A stretch of DNA of 64,000 nucleotides from Anaerotruncus sp. MC2020 (GCA_000701945.1 KL370840.1:678721-742720); one strand, 5' to 3'. Counted from the stretch's first letter, positions 49,011 through 57,496 are shown. Notes: generated by a model from the sequence alone, not told the origin. Numbers and translations: made by a program.

Positions 49011-50264
49011 ATGAATATCATAAAAAGAGCAGCAGCGCTCCTGAGCTGTGCTGTACTTGCGTCTGCGTGCGGATGCAGCAGCAAGGCAAAGGTCACGGAG
49101 CAGAAAAAGCAGGTCGAGATATCCTTCTCGTGGTGGGGAAACGACGCGCGCAACAAGTACACCCTCGAGGCTATAAACAAGTTCGAGAGCCTTCATCCCG
49201 AGATAAAGGTCAATTGCAGCTATTCGGAGTGGTCGGGCTATGAGAAGCGCAACAAGGTCTGGATGATTTCCGACACTGAATGCGATGTCATGCAGATAAA
49301 CTACGGCTGGCTCACTGAATATTTCGACAACGGAAACGGCTACTACAAGCTGAGAGAGCTCTCGGATACGCTCGACCTGTCGGGCTACTCTGAGGACGAC
49401 CTCCGCTACGGAACAAAGGACGGCGTGCTCTATGCTCTGCCCATAGCCATGAACACCGAGACTGTCTACATCAACAAGACCCTCTATGACAGCTTCGGAG
49501 CAAAGGTGCCCGAAACATGGGACGACCTCTTCGCTGCGGCGGAGCTCATGGAGCCGAAGGGAGTCTACCCGCTCAGCGCCACAAGCAAATCCATGTGGCT
49601 CTATCTTATCGCCTACGCTGAGCAGACTCAGGGCAAGAAGATACTGAAAGAGGACGGCTCGCTGAATTTCACTGCCGAAGACTTCGCTGTGATGATAGAT
49701 TTCTACGCTCAGCTCATCGACAAGAAGGTAATGCCGCTCGTTGAGCACTATGAGCGCATAAAGCTCGACAACGAGGAGTATGCGGGCTCTGTGGCATGGG
49801 TCAGCGACGCGAAGAGCTACTTCGGAGCAGCCATCGATAACGGACGCGAGATAGTTATCGCCGATTATACGGCGAAGGAGGGCTGTCCGCACGGCGAGGG
49901 CTGGTACGCCAAGCCCGCCACGATGTACGCTGTGAGCAAGAATACGGCTCACCCCAACGAAGCGGGTATGCTGCTCGATTACCTCGTGAACAGCAGTCAG
50001 ATGGCGACGCTTCAGGGCATCGAGAAGGGCATTCCGCTCAGCAGTCACGCAAAGAAGGTGCTCCAGAGTGACGGCGTCCTGACGGGGCTCCAGTACGACG
50101 CATCGAAGAAAATGGACCTCTGCACACTCTCCGAGCTCTCCCCCGTACTTGAGAACGACACTATTATAAATGACTTTTTCACCGCCAGCACGGACTACAT
50201 CTACCAGAAGGCAGGACTCATGGAAACTGCCGCCGCCTTCTGCAACAAGCTGGACATCAGCTGA
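49011..50264 (+). CDS. Extracellular solute-binding lipoprotein (SBP2) paired with GGDEF1
   Basis: 417 residues from ATG 49011 after GGAGG; in-frame ATG 48987 upstream overlaps the previous gene. Lipobox LASAC (Cys20). The mature part is a clear family 1 sugar-binding protein: VEISFSWWGNDARNKYTLEAINKFESLHPEIKV, DVMQINYGWLTEY, YALPIAMNTETVYINKTLYDSFG and VPETWDDLF. It is the second gene of the GGDEF1 transcript and is closed by a terminator; no permease or ATPase gene occurs within the window. The pairing suggests that the loaded lipoprotein contacts the receptor's outer domain. Confidence 0.9.
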   Translation: MNIIKRAAALLSCAVLASACGCSSKAKVTEQKKQVEISFSWWGNDARNKYTLEAINKFESLHPEIKVNCSYSEWSGYEKRNKVWMISDTECDVMQINYGWLTEYFDNGNGYYKLRELSDTLDLSGYSEDDLRYGTKDGVLYALPIAMNTETVYINKTLYDSFGAKVPETWDDLFAAAELMEPKGVYPLSATSKSMWLYLIAYAEQTQGKKILKEDGSLNFTAEDFAVMIDFYAQLIDKKVMPLVEHYERIKLDNEEYAGSVAWVSDAKSYFGAAIDNGREIVIADYTAKEGCPHGEGWYAKPATMYAVSKNTAHPNEAGMLLDYLVNSSQMATLQGIEKGIPLSSHAKKVLQSDGVLTGLQYDASKKMDLCTLSELSPVLENDTIINDFFTASTDYIYQKAGLMETAAAFCNKLDIS

Positions 50265-50293
50265 ACCCTGCGGCGACGGTGCTGAATAAACCG

Positions 50294-50330
50294 AAAAGGA
50301 GTATGCTCCCGATGAAGCATACTCCTTTTT
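50294..50330 (+). terminator. Terminator of the GGDEF1-SBP2 operon
   Basis: Stem AAAAGGAGTATGCT / AGCATACTCCTTTT with an 8-base loop, followed by T and G. Confidence 0.92.
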
Positions 50331-50693
50331 GTATTCTCCACACTATCGGGCAGCGCCGCTCTACCCGAAGTTTTTTAGCTAAACGACAGGTTTACTGCTG
50401 GTTTTTTTTTAATCCGGGATAACCTTTCGTACAAAAATTATTCAATCTGACAGTTTTAAAACTAAAAAATCAGTAAAAATGTGAATGAATAATTCTAACT
50501 AAATTATTGTATTATTCCAAAAAATATGATAAAATATAAATATGGTTAATGCTCATAAGGTAAAAACACATAATGGGCACACAGCTTTTCGGAAAAGTCA
50601 GGGAAGTCGCAGGGAAATCCGTCAGGCTGTATCATTTCCCGTGCTCCTAACGTGGAGAACAAGGAACAATTCGTTATAAGGGGGTTCATTTTC
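50331..50693 (+). other. Upstream region of the SBP3-GGDEF2 operon
   Basis: No gene seen. It contains a promoter at 50507-50535. The leader of about 150 bases contains a GTGCTCC-TAAC-GTGGAG near-hairpin (50641-50656) and no sequence I can match to a c-di-GMP riboswitch. Confidence 0.45.
50507..50535 (+). promoter_or_regulatory. Promoter of the SBP3-GGDEF2 operon
   Basis: TTGTAT (50507-50512), 17-base spacer, TAAAAT (50530-50535). Confidence 0.65.
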
Positions 50694-52124
50694 ATGAACA
50701 AAATGAAAAGAAAAGGCATTCTCAAAAGATTAGCCGTCTGCTCTGTATCACTGACAATGCTTCTTTCTGCTACTGCTTGCGGCAAGCCCGACAATGTCGG
50801 CGGAAAGATCGCGGTCATCTGTAAGAACGAGAAGGTATCGTTCTGGGATGAGGTAAAGAAGGGCGCTGACGACTGCTGCGATGAAATGGGCTACGATATG
50901 CTCTACTACTGCGCTTCGAGCGATAACGACTTCGCAAGCCAGATCGAGTATATCAATGACGCTATAAACCAGGGTGCTAAGGCGATAGTTATCGCTCCCA
51001 ACGACCCTAACGAGCTTACCGAAGCCTTTGACAGAGCGACAGCCAAGGGCATCAAGATCGTAAATATCAACTCTCGCTCCAACTATGACAACATAGTATC
51101 GTACGTCGGATCGAGCGACTTCGACGGCGGCGCCGTTGCTGCAAGAAACGCAGTTCAGCTTCTTTTTGCAACCGCTACCGAGGGCGACGCTCCTGTAGGC
51201 AAGATCGCTATGATAGGACATACAGCTTCAACAGCTGATCTCCGTCTCACAGGCTTCAGAGCTACATTCACTCCCAGCCTTATGAAGTATATCGCAAAGC
51301 AGAAGGCTGATTCAGAGCAGGCTCAGGCTCAGGCTGATTCAAGCTCCGGCGCTCAGGGTGCTCAGGGCTCTCAGGGGGCTCAGGGCTCTAACAGCGAGGC
51401 TTCAAAAGAAGCATTGATGACTGCTGCAAAGGCTGCTGCTACACAGGCATCTCAAGGCGGTGCTCCCGATGCTGCTATACTTGCCGCTGCTCAGAACGCT
51501 GCACGTTCTGTTGCCGGTGCAGGCGTCTCCGAAGACGATATCAAGGCTGCCGCAGAGGCTGCCGTTCAGGCTGTCAAAGGCGGAGGAGACTCCTCAACCG
51601 AGGAGACTACACAGCCCGCATCCGGTGACGGAAACACTCAGGGCGGACCTCCTGCCGGAGCTGAAGGCTCTCAGGGCGGTCAGACACCGACCGATGAAGA
51701 CAGACAGAATATGATAGCAAACTACTTCATCGAGGGCGAGCGCTGCGGTACTAAGGAAGCTGCTTACGAAGAGGCTAAGAAGATACTTGAAGAAAACAGC
51801 GACATAAAGGTAATGTTCGGTACAAATACCAATACCACCCTCGGCATATGCCAGGCTGTCGAGGAGCTCGACAAGGCTAACGACATAATCGTTGTAGGCT
51901 TCAACTCGGACGAGCAGGAGCTCAAATACGTAAGAACAGGCGTTCTTGACGGAACCATTATCCAGAACCCTTACAACATGGGCTATATCGGCGTAAGATA
52001 CAGTATTCAGGCTTCAAACGGCGAGGGCGTTGCCGGCTCACTTGATACCGGCGTTACATGGATATCTGCAAAGAATATCAATGACGATGATATCCAGCTT
52101 CTGCTGTATCCTGAGAAAGCATAA
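50694..52124 (+). CDS. LacI-type sugar-binding lipoprotein with low-complexity insertion (SBP3)
   Basis: 476 residues from ATG 50694, nine bases after AAGGGGG. Lipobox SATAC (Cys29). The fold is that of ribose/galactose-binding proteins (Peripla_BP_4): KIAVICKNEKVSFWDEVKKGADDCCDEMG, QGAKAIVIAPNDPNELTEAFDRA, GSSDFDGGAVAARNA, and later DIKVMFGTNTNTTLGICQAVEEL and DIIVVGFNSD. About 130 residues (roughly 202-335), rich in Ala, Gln, Gly and Ser, interrupt the region between GFRATFTPSLMKYIAK and DRQNMIANYFIEGE, where homologues have only a short stretch. It is 15 bases upstream of GGDEF2, and no permease is present. Confidence 0.9.
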   Translation: MNKMKRKGILKRLAVCSVSLTMLLSATACGKPDNVGGKIAVICKNEKVSFWDEVKKGADDCCDEMGYDMLYYCASSDNDFASQIEYINDAINQGAKAIVIAPNDPNELTEAFDRATAKGIKIVNINSRSNYDNIVSYVGSSDFDGGAVAARNAVQLLFATATEGDAPVGKIAMIGHTASTADLRLTGFRATFTPSLMKYIAKQKADSEQAQAQADSSSGAQGAQGSQGAQGSNSEASKEALMTAAKAAATQASQGGAPDAAILAAAQNAARSVAGAGVSEDDIKAAAEAAVQAVKGGGDSSTEETTQPASGDGNTQGGPPAGAEGSQGGQTPTDEDRQNMIANYFIEGERCGTKEAAYEEAKKILEENSDIKVMFGTNTNTTLGICQAVEELDKANDIIVVGFNSDEQELKYVRTGVLDGTIIQNPYNMGYIGVRYSIQASNGEGVAGSLDTGVTWISAKNINDDDIQLLLYPEKA

Positions 52125-52139
52125 AGGAGGGGAAGAGTA

Positions 52140-53348
52140 ATGGCAAAAAATGCTAAACGTTCCAGAGCGTATACTCTTGCGGCTATCCTGCTCGCAATAG
52201 TAACCGCAGCAAATATGTTCCTCGTGTTCCGTCTGTTCAACGGTATGACAAGCATAGGTAACAACACCTCAACGACGATGAACACCATCAACTCCGTAAA
52301 CGGTGAGCTCCAGAGCATCAACCAGAGAGTTCTTACCATCATCGCAGGTATCGGTACCGCGCAGAGCCAGGCGGCTACTGCCGACAGCATCGAGGCTTCC
52401 TTCGATTCTATCGAGGAAAAGATGCAGACCTTCGAGGAGTATGAGGGCGTCAGCGACGCGGCTAAGAAGCGTTTCCACCACGCAAAGGTGTTCATCGAGG
52501 CTTACCGCAAGCGTCTTTCAGTTCTCCGTGACCAGAGCAACAGTCAGGAGGGACTCGGCGATATTTCCATGTCAGATATCTACACTCAGGATATCGCCCC
52601 CTTTAAGACCACTGCTTCAGAGATGCTTGTCGCTACTATCAGTATCAATGCAGCCGATTCTGCTCGTAAGAACGCAAGGAATATGAGGATGTTCCTCACG
52701 ACAGAGCTTATCATGGCTATCATCCTTGTCCTCGGTGAGCTCGCTATCTTCATCGCTGCAAGAAGAGCAAAGAAGGCTAATATCGAGCTTGAGGAGCGTG
52801 AGAAGAACCTTCAGGAGGTCGGCGCAAAGCTCAAGTCCACAAGACAGAAGGCTTCGGACCTCGCACTTACGAACCTCCTTACAGGTATGAAGAACCGCTA
52901 TGCTCTTGAAAACGACATCAGCGGACGCCTCGAATCCGACCGCTTCAATATCGCTGTATTCGATATGGATAACTTCCGTATCATCAACGACACATACGGC
53001 TACGAATTCGGCGACGAGTACCTCGCAGCTATCGCAGAGAAGCTCAAGGAGGAGTTCGGCGACGTGGCTGAGATATACAATATCACAGGCAACGAGTTCT
53101 GCTTCCTCTTCAACAAGGAATTCACAGAGAGCCAGTCTATGGCGTTCATACCCAAGATACACCAAGTAATGAGCGCTCCCTTTACTGTTCTCAACCTCAC
53201 CGTACAGCTCACTGTTTCAGGTGCTGCTTACCACTATCTCCCCGGCGACTGCCTCAACGTAAACTCGCTTCTTGTAAAGCTTGATACGACAATGAGAAAC
53301 GCAAAGATGAACGGCGGAAATATGGTAAATACCGTTGTTAATATGTAA
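52140..53348 (+). CDS. Membrane receptor with four-helix sensor and degenerate GGDEF domain (GGDEF2)
   Basis: 402 residues. Helix 1 (about 10-32), an extracellular helical region of about 150 residues (NTMNTINSVNGELQSINQRVLTIIAG..., like the four-helix-bundle sensors of chemoreceptors), helix 2 (about 184-206), a coiled coil and a GGDEF domain (about 240-402). The domain keeps AVFDMDNFRIINDTYGYEFGDEYL, but the signature reads TGNEF, with Gly to Thr and Asp to Asn, and no RxxD inhibitory site is seen. Diguanylate cyclase activity is doubtful; it may bind nucleotides or partners instead. It is co-transcribed with SBP3, the reverse gene order of the GGDEF1-SBP2 pair. Confidence 0.85.
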   Translation: MAKNAKRSRAYTLAAILLAIVTAANMFLVFRLFNGMTSIGNNTSTTMNTINSVNGELQSINQRVLTIIAGIGTAQSQAATADSIEASFDSIEEKMQTFEEYEGVSDAAKKRFHHAKVFIEAYRKRLSVLRDQSNSQEGLGDISMSDIYTQDIAPFKTTASEMLVATISINAADSARKNARNMRMFLTTELIMAIILVLGELAIFIAARRAKKANIELEEREKNLQEVGAKLKSTRQKASDLALTNLLTGMKNRYALENDISGRLESDRFNIAVFDMDNFRIINDTYGYEFGDEYLAAIAEKLKEEFGDVAEIYNITGNEFCFLFNKEFTESQSMAFIPKIHQVMSAPFTVLNLTVQLTVSGAAYHYLPGDCLNVNSLLVKLDTTMRNAKMNGGNMVNTVVNM

Positions 53349-53359
53349 ATAATACCTCT

Positions 53360-53394
53360 TGACCGCCTTATGCTGAATAAGGCGGTCATTTTTT
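53360..53394 (+). terminator. Terminator of the SBP3-GGDEF2 operon
   Basis: Perfect 12-base stem TGACCGCCTTAT / ATAAGGCGGTCA with loop GCTGA, followed by six T. Confidence 0.93.
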
Positions 53395-53567
53395 ATGCCG
53401 CAGGATACTATTATGTAGCTGCACGCCATATTCTCCCCGCTTTACCTAAATTATCGCTTAAAGCATCCCGTAAATAGTAATTTTGTCTGTTTTCAGAGTC
53501 GAATTTAGTCAACCTGCCAAAAATTGTCCTAGTGCGCGCAAAATTGCCAATAATTGCGGACTCACTC

Positions 53568-53596
53568 TTGACAAATACGCGATTTCGCGCTAAAAT
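53568..53596 (+). promoter_or_regulatory. Promoter with internal palindrome
   Basis: TTGACA (53568-53573), 17-base spacer, TAAAAT (53591-53596). The spacer contains the perfect palindrome CGCGA-TT-TCGCG, a likely operator. The remaining stretch 53395-53567 shows nothing recognisable. Confidence 0.75.
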
Positions 53597-53669
53597 TAAT
53601 ATATCTATGGGATATTATAAGATATAACGGGAATATAGGAAAGCTCAGTCAAGGAGGATAATTAACGGA

Positions 53670-54227
53670 ATGAAAAAATACGCCGTGTATAAGTCTGATA
53701 CCGGTCAGTATTGCTATCGCTATGCGGATTCGCTCGCACTCGTCGAAGGTACGGGATTTGAGGGGCTCATCCGCGAGGAACAGCTCCCCGTCGTATTCGA
53801 TAACGGCGGAGGTTATTTTAAGTTTGACCCTAACGACAGCCACTTCGTAGAAGTGATAGAATCGGATAAGGCGTATCCCCTGCCGCTCGACAGGATGTTC
53901 AAGCACAACGACCCGACCTTCAAGCTCGGGTGGATATCTCCCGACGGCGATACGTATTCATGCGGTTACACCAGCCACAACAAATGCGCAGAGGCTATCG
54001 CGCGCACGCTCTACCGCACCGAAAAATACCCCGAGCTCACGCTCCACAACAAGGGCTGGCTCGAGGTCATCGACTCCTGGGACGGCAAGGAGCGCACACA
54101 CGAGCAGTACGTTCACTCCGAGCGCGGCTCGATAACACGCAAACAGGCAGACAGGCTCTTCGACCTCGGACTCTACGAAAAGCCCGAAGTACAGGCTCTC
54201 ATCAGCTCCAGCGAATCCAAGTGGTAA
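53670..54227 (+). CDS. Conserved-looking protein of unknown function
   Basis: 185 residues without signal peptide or membrane helix. The sequence is rich in Tyr, Asp and Glu; GWISPDGDTYSCGYTSHNKCAEAIARTLY in the middle reads like the WG/DUF-type tail found in many small Firmicutes proteins, and the C-terminal RKQADRLFDLGLYEKPEVQALI is helical. I do not recognise a family. AAGGAGG lies 11-12 bases before ATG 53670, a rather long spacing. It has its own promoter with an operator-like dyad and is separated from the next gene by 185 bases that contain another promoter. Confidence 0.8.
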   Translation: MKKYAVYKSDTGQYCYRYADSLALVEGTGFEGLIREEQLPVVFDNGGGYFKFDPNDSHFVEVIESDKAYPLPLDRMFKHNDPTFKLGWISPDGDTYSCGYTSHNKCAEAIARTLYRTEKYPELTLHNKGWLEVIDSWDGKERTHEQYVHSERGSITRKQADRLFDLGLYEKPEVQALISSSESKW

Positions 54228-54287
54228 AGGCTAAGCTCGGGGAAGGCAGTTTTTTTGCCGCTCCGACACATTGTTCAACGATACATA

Positions 54288-54316
54288 TTGACTTTATTTT
54301 TGCGATGTAGTATAAT
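54288..54316 (+). promoter_or_regulatory. Promoter of the coiled-coil gene
   Basis: TTGACT (54288-54293), 17-base spacer, TATAAT (54311-54316). Confidence 0.85.
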
Positions 54317-54332
54317 AAAATGAGTGCATTAT

Positions 54333-54390
54333 AACGAAAAATGTCAGTCGGGGGACGCTGCATAATGTAACAGCACTGACAGCTTTCGTT
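54333..54390 (+). promoter_or_regulatory. Structured leader of the coiled-coil gene
   Basis: Nested pairings AACGAAA/TTTCGTT (54333-54339 with 54384-54390), TGTCAGT/ACTGACA (54342-54348 with 54375-54381) and GCTG/CAGC (54357-54360 with 54371-54374). It forms one long interrupted hairpin between promoter and RBS. Confidence 0.65.
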
Positions 54391-54412
54391 TAAATAAGGG
54401 AGGAATTCAGGA

Positions 54413-55510
54413 ATGGCAGGCTCTCGCTTTATAAGGACAGTTACTTACGGCGGATATGACAAGTCCGACGTGATACGCAGGCTCGATTCGCTGTATGAGG
54501 AGATATTCGGATTACAGAACGAGCTGCGCGAAACAAAGCTCCTGCTCGACGGCAGCAAGGACGGCAAGGAAATAAAGGAAGTCCTTGAAGGCGTTCTCGC
54601 CGAGGAAAGAGCCAAGCTGACCGAGGCGCAGAAGGAGAACGAATCGCTCTCCATGCAGCTCAAAACCGCCGAGGAAAGCAATAAAAAATCCGAAAATGAG
54701 ATAAAGAAGCTGACCGCTTCGCTCGAGGAGGCTAACTCCAGGCTGAAGGAAGCCAATTCCAAGCTTTCTGCGGCAAAGTCCAACGACGATGCTGCTGCAT
54801 TGAGCGAGGTATTCGTTGAGGCGAAGAAGTCAGCCGATATGCTTGAAAAAGCTGCACAGGAAAAAGCAGAGCAGCTCAAGAGCTCCGCTGCCGAGGCAGC
54901 CGAGAACTCCATAGCATTCGCGAACGACGAGGGCTCGCTGCTGATAAACGACGCCGAACGCAAGGCTGCCGAGATTATCGCTGACGCTAAAAATGCGGCA
55001 GGCGAAATGGAAACGGCATACGACAATATGCGCGCGTCGCTGCTGTCTAAAATGGTCGACCTCGGCAAACAGCTCAACGACTTCAAGGACGCCATTATGA
55101 AATTTGAAGAGGAAGGCGTCGGCAACCTCTACAAGTGCGAGGAGCTCCTCGGCAAGACCGAGGAAACGCTCAAGGAGGGCGGTATACCCGAATTCAAGGA
55201 GCACGAAAAGGTCGCTCCCGAATACCCCGAGCGTCCCGCTCGAAAGGCTGACCCCGACGAAGCAGACGCGCAGAAGCGCAAGCACGGACTTGACAAGCTC
55301 AGGCAAATGGCTGAATCCATGACCACTTCAAAGGAAAACGCTGAGGCTGCTCCCGAGCAAGCGGCAGAGAAAAAAGCCGAGACTCCCGAACCCGCAGCTG
55401 AAAAAGAAGCGGAGAAATCGGATAAGGATAAAGGCGATGACAAAAAGAAAAGCGGAAAGCTCGACCTCGCTGCTATCGCAAAACAGGCTAAAGCCCTGAA
55501 CAACAAGTGA
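54413..55510 (+). CDS. DivIVA-like coiled-coil protein
   Basis: 365 residues. The first 40 (FIRTVTYGGYDKSDVIRRLDSLYEEIFGLQNEL) resemble the DivIVA N-terminal lipid-binding region, in which a GYD turn is followed by a helix. Long coiled coils follow (about 25-120 and 125-240), then a Pro- and charge-rich tail with KAETPEPAAEKEAEK repeats and a final helix KLDLAAIAKQAKALNN. DivIVA relatives mark curved membrane or scaffold other proteins. Here it begins the signalling island and lies 43 bases upstream of the hydrogenase-like gene. GGGAGG precedes the ATG by nine bases. The assignment rests mainly on the N-terminus. Confidence 0.7.
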   Translation: MAGSRFIRTVTYGGYDKSDVIRRLDSLYEEIFGLQNELRETKLLLDGSKDGKEIKEVLEGVLAEERAKLTEAQKENESLSMQLKTAEESNKKSENEIKKLTASLEEANSRLKEANSKLSAAKSNDDAAALSEVFVEAKKSADMLEKAAQEKAEQLKSSAAEAAENSIAFANDEGSLLINDAERKAAEIIADAKNAAGEMETAYDNMRASLLSKMVDLGKQLNDFKDAIMKFEEEGVGNLYKCEELLGKTEETLKEGGIPEFKEHEKVAPEYPERPARKADPDEADAQKRKHGLDKLRQMAESMTTSKENAEAAPEQAAEKKAETPEPAAEKEAEKSDKDKGDDKKKSGKLDLAAIAKQAKALNNK

Positions 55511-55553
55511 GCCACAGCATCTCAACTCTCATATCTGCAAGGAGTATCCTGTA

Positions 55554-57227
55554 ATGAACGAATTAATAATCGTCAAGCCTGAAAAATGTACAGGCTGCAA
55601 CTCATGTATAAGAAGCTGCCCCGCACCCGAAGCAAATACAGTCAAGCAGCTCGACAGCGGCAAATTCATCATATCAGTTAATCCTGACAAGTGTATCGCC
55701 TGCGGCGAATGTGTGCGCATCTGCAACCACGGCGCAAGAGATTATATCGACGATACCGAGGAGGGTATGTCCCACCTCATCAAGGAAAAGCTCATACTCA
55801 TCGTCTCCCCTGCCATAAAGGCAGCTCTCCCCACAAAGTGGAAGGGCGTGCTCGACTGGTTCAAGGGTCAGGGATGTACCATATACGACGGCTCATTCGG
55901 AGCAGACATATGTACATGGGCGCACATCAGAAGCATCGAACAGGGCACGATAGGAAATATCATTACTCAGCCCTGCTCGGCTATAGTCAAGTATATCGAG
56001 ACATATCAGCCGCAGATGCTCCAGAACCTCTCCCCTATCCACAGCCCCGCAGCCTGCTCGGCTATCTACATAAGGAATTACCTGCGCCGCAACAATCCTA
56101 TCGCGTTCCTGTCGACCTGTATCGCCAAGAAGTACGAGTTCGAGGATACAGGGCTCATCAACTACAACATCACCATTGACAAGGTCATGGATTACTTCGA
56201 GAGGAACGGCATCAGCATCCCCGTCGATACGAGCGACAACTACGAGTACAAGTTCGACGATATGCAGGGTCAGGTCGGAAGCATATACTCGCGTCCAGGC
56301 GGACTCAGAGACAACATCTGGCTCCACAATCCCGACATCAATATCACGACCTCCAAGGGCGTACAGAACGTGTACAACGAGCTGAATATGTACGTGAGGA
56401 TGCCTGAAGCTAAGCACCCGCAGATATTCGACGTCCTCTCATGCGACTTCGGCTGCAACATCGGTCCTGCCGCGCAGACCAACCAGACCGTTTTCGACGT
56501 CATGGACGTAATGCGAAAGGTCGAGAGCGAAGCCAAAGCCCGCCGCAAGTCGGGATTCATGGGCAGAGGCGACGACAAGCTCTTCAAGCGCTTTGACGAG
56601 GAGCTCAGACAGTCTGATTTCCTCCGCAACTATAAGCCCTCCGTCCCCTCGCCTGTGCCGTCAGCACAGCAGCTCGAGCCCGTCTTCAAGAAAATGGGCA
56701 AGCACACCCCCGAGGAGAGGGAGTTCAACTGCCACGCCTGCGGATTCAATTCCTGCAAGGATATGGCTATCGCTATCGCCCGCGGACTCAATACGCCCGA
56801 TAACTGTATCATACACGCGAAATCAGTCATGCTCGCAAAGCACTCCTCGCTCTCGGTACACAGCGAGAAGCTCGAGGTTGTAGCTTCGGAATGTCTCGAG
56901 CTCTTAGAAAAGCTCAAGGCGGATATAGTCAATATCACCAGCAGCATGGATTCGATAGACGAATCCACCTCAGCTACCAAGGAGCGCGCATCGGTGGTAA
57001 AGGATCTGTTACAGAACATCGTAACGTTCTGCTCCGACAATCCCACCATGGACGAGGACAGCGTAGAGCAGCTCATCGGCATACTCAACACGACTATCGA
57101 CGCCTTCAGTGCGCTCGATGACAACGTGAACATCACGAATGAGAACTCGGAAGCAATAAAGGGCTCTGTTTCAAAGATTAACTCGCTTGTCGACGAGATA
57201 AACAAGGTGCTCGGAAAGGAAACATGA
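55554..57227 (+). CDS. [FeFe]-hydrogenase-like sensory protein
   Basis: 557 residues. Two [4Fe-4S] ferredoxin motifs (Cys12, 15, 18, 22 and 47, 50, 53, 57), then an HydA-type H-cluster domain (about 80-350). The four H-cluster ligands appear kept: Cys141 in TQPCSAIV, Cys189 in STCIAKK, Cys297 and Cys301 in LSCDFGCNIGPA. The proton-transfer Cys before the first ligand is replaced by Pro. A further FeS domain (FNCHACGFNSCKDMA, from Cys393) is followed by a long helical C-terminus (about 425-557) like that of chemoreceptors. This layout fits the putatively sensory group C/D hydrogenases, expected to detect H2 or redox state in the cytoplasm. Confidence 0.85.
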   Translation: MNELIIVKPEKCTGCNSCIRSCPAPEANTVKQLDSGKFIISVNPDKCIACGECVRICNHGARDYIDDTEEGMSHLIKEKLILIVSPAIKAALPTKWKGVLDWFKGQGCTIYDGSFGADICTWAHIRSIEQGTIGNIITQPCSAIVKYIETYQPQMLQNLSPIHSPAACSAIYIRNYLRRNNPIAFLSTCIAKKYEFEDTGLINYNITIDKVMDYFERNGISIPVDTSDNYEYKFDDMQGQVGSIYSRPGGLRDNIWLHNPDINITTSKGVQNVYNELNMYVRMPEAKHPQIFDVLSCDFGCNIGPAAQTNQTVFDVMDVMRKVESEAKARRKSGFMGRGDDKLFKRFDEELRQSDFLRNYKPSVPSPVPSAQQLEPVFKKMGKHTPEEREFNCHACGFNSCKDMAIAIARGLNTPDNCIIHAKSVMLAKHSSLSVHSEKLEVVASECLELLEKLKADIVNITSSMDSIDESTSATKERASVVKDLLQNIVTFCSDNPTMDEDSVEQLIGILNTTIDAFSALDDNVNITNENSEAIKGSVSKINSLVDEINKVLGKET

Positions 57228-57358
57228 GCCGCAGCTTATGTCGTATCTTTTAAGCAATTATCACAATTTTAATTACCATGCCATAGGATAGCTATTGCCG
57301 AGCTTGCTCTTTTGTATAATTCGTACAAAAGTCGACTCTATGTTCGGCATTCTATTCC

Positions 57359-57387
57359 TTGACATTGTTACGGATAAGTGATATAAT
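57359..57387 (+). promoter_or_regulatory. Promoter of the zinc-ribbon/kinase/VWA operon
   Basis: TTGACA (57359-57364), 17-base spacer, TATAAT (57382-57387). A hairpin CTTTTGTA/TACAAAAG (57309-57331) lies just upstream and may end the preceding transcript. Confidence 0.88.
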
Positions 57388-57496
57388 TAAACCATAAGTA
57401 GAGTGCGTATCTATATCTTTTAATACTATTTTGCTTGGCTTGCAGCAGTATTTATGCTGCCCCTCTTTGCTGAGCGCTGATATCAGGAGGGAAACT

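Noticed and set aside
47289..50693. c-di-GMP riboswitch near the GGDEF genes
   Set aside because: I found neither the GEMM-type conserved core nor its tetraloop/receptor segments in the leaders at 47470-47517 or 50536-50693.
45825..52124. Ordinary ABC sugar importers
   Set aside because: Three binding proteins are present, but no permease or ATPase gene; terminators and promoters separate the units, and the partners are GGDEF-like receptors.
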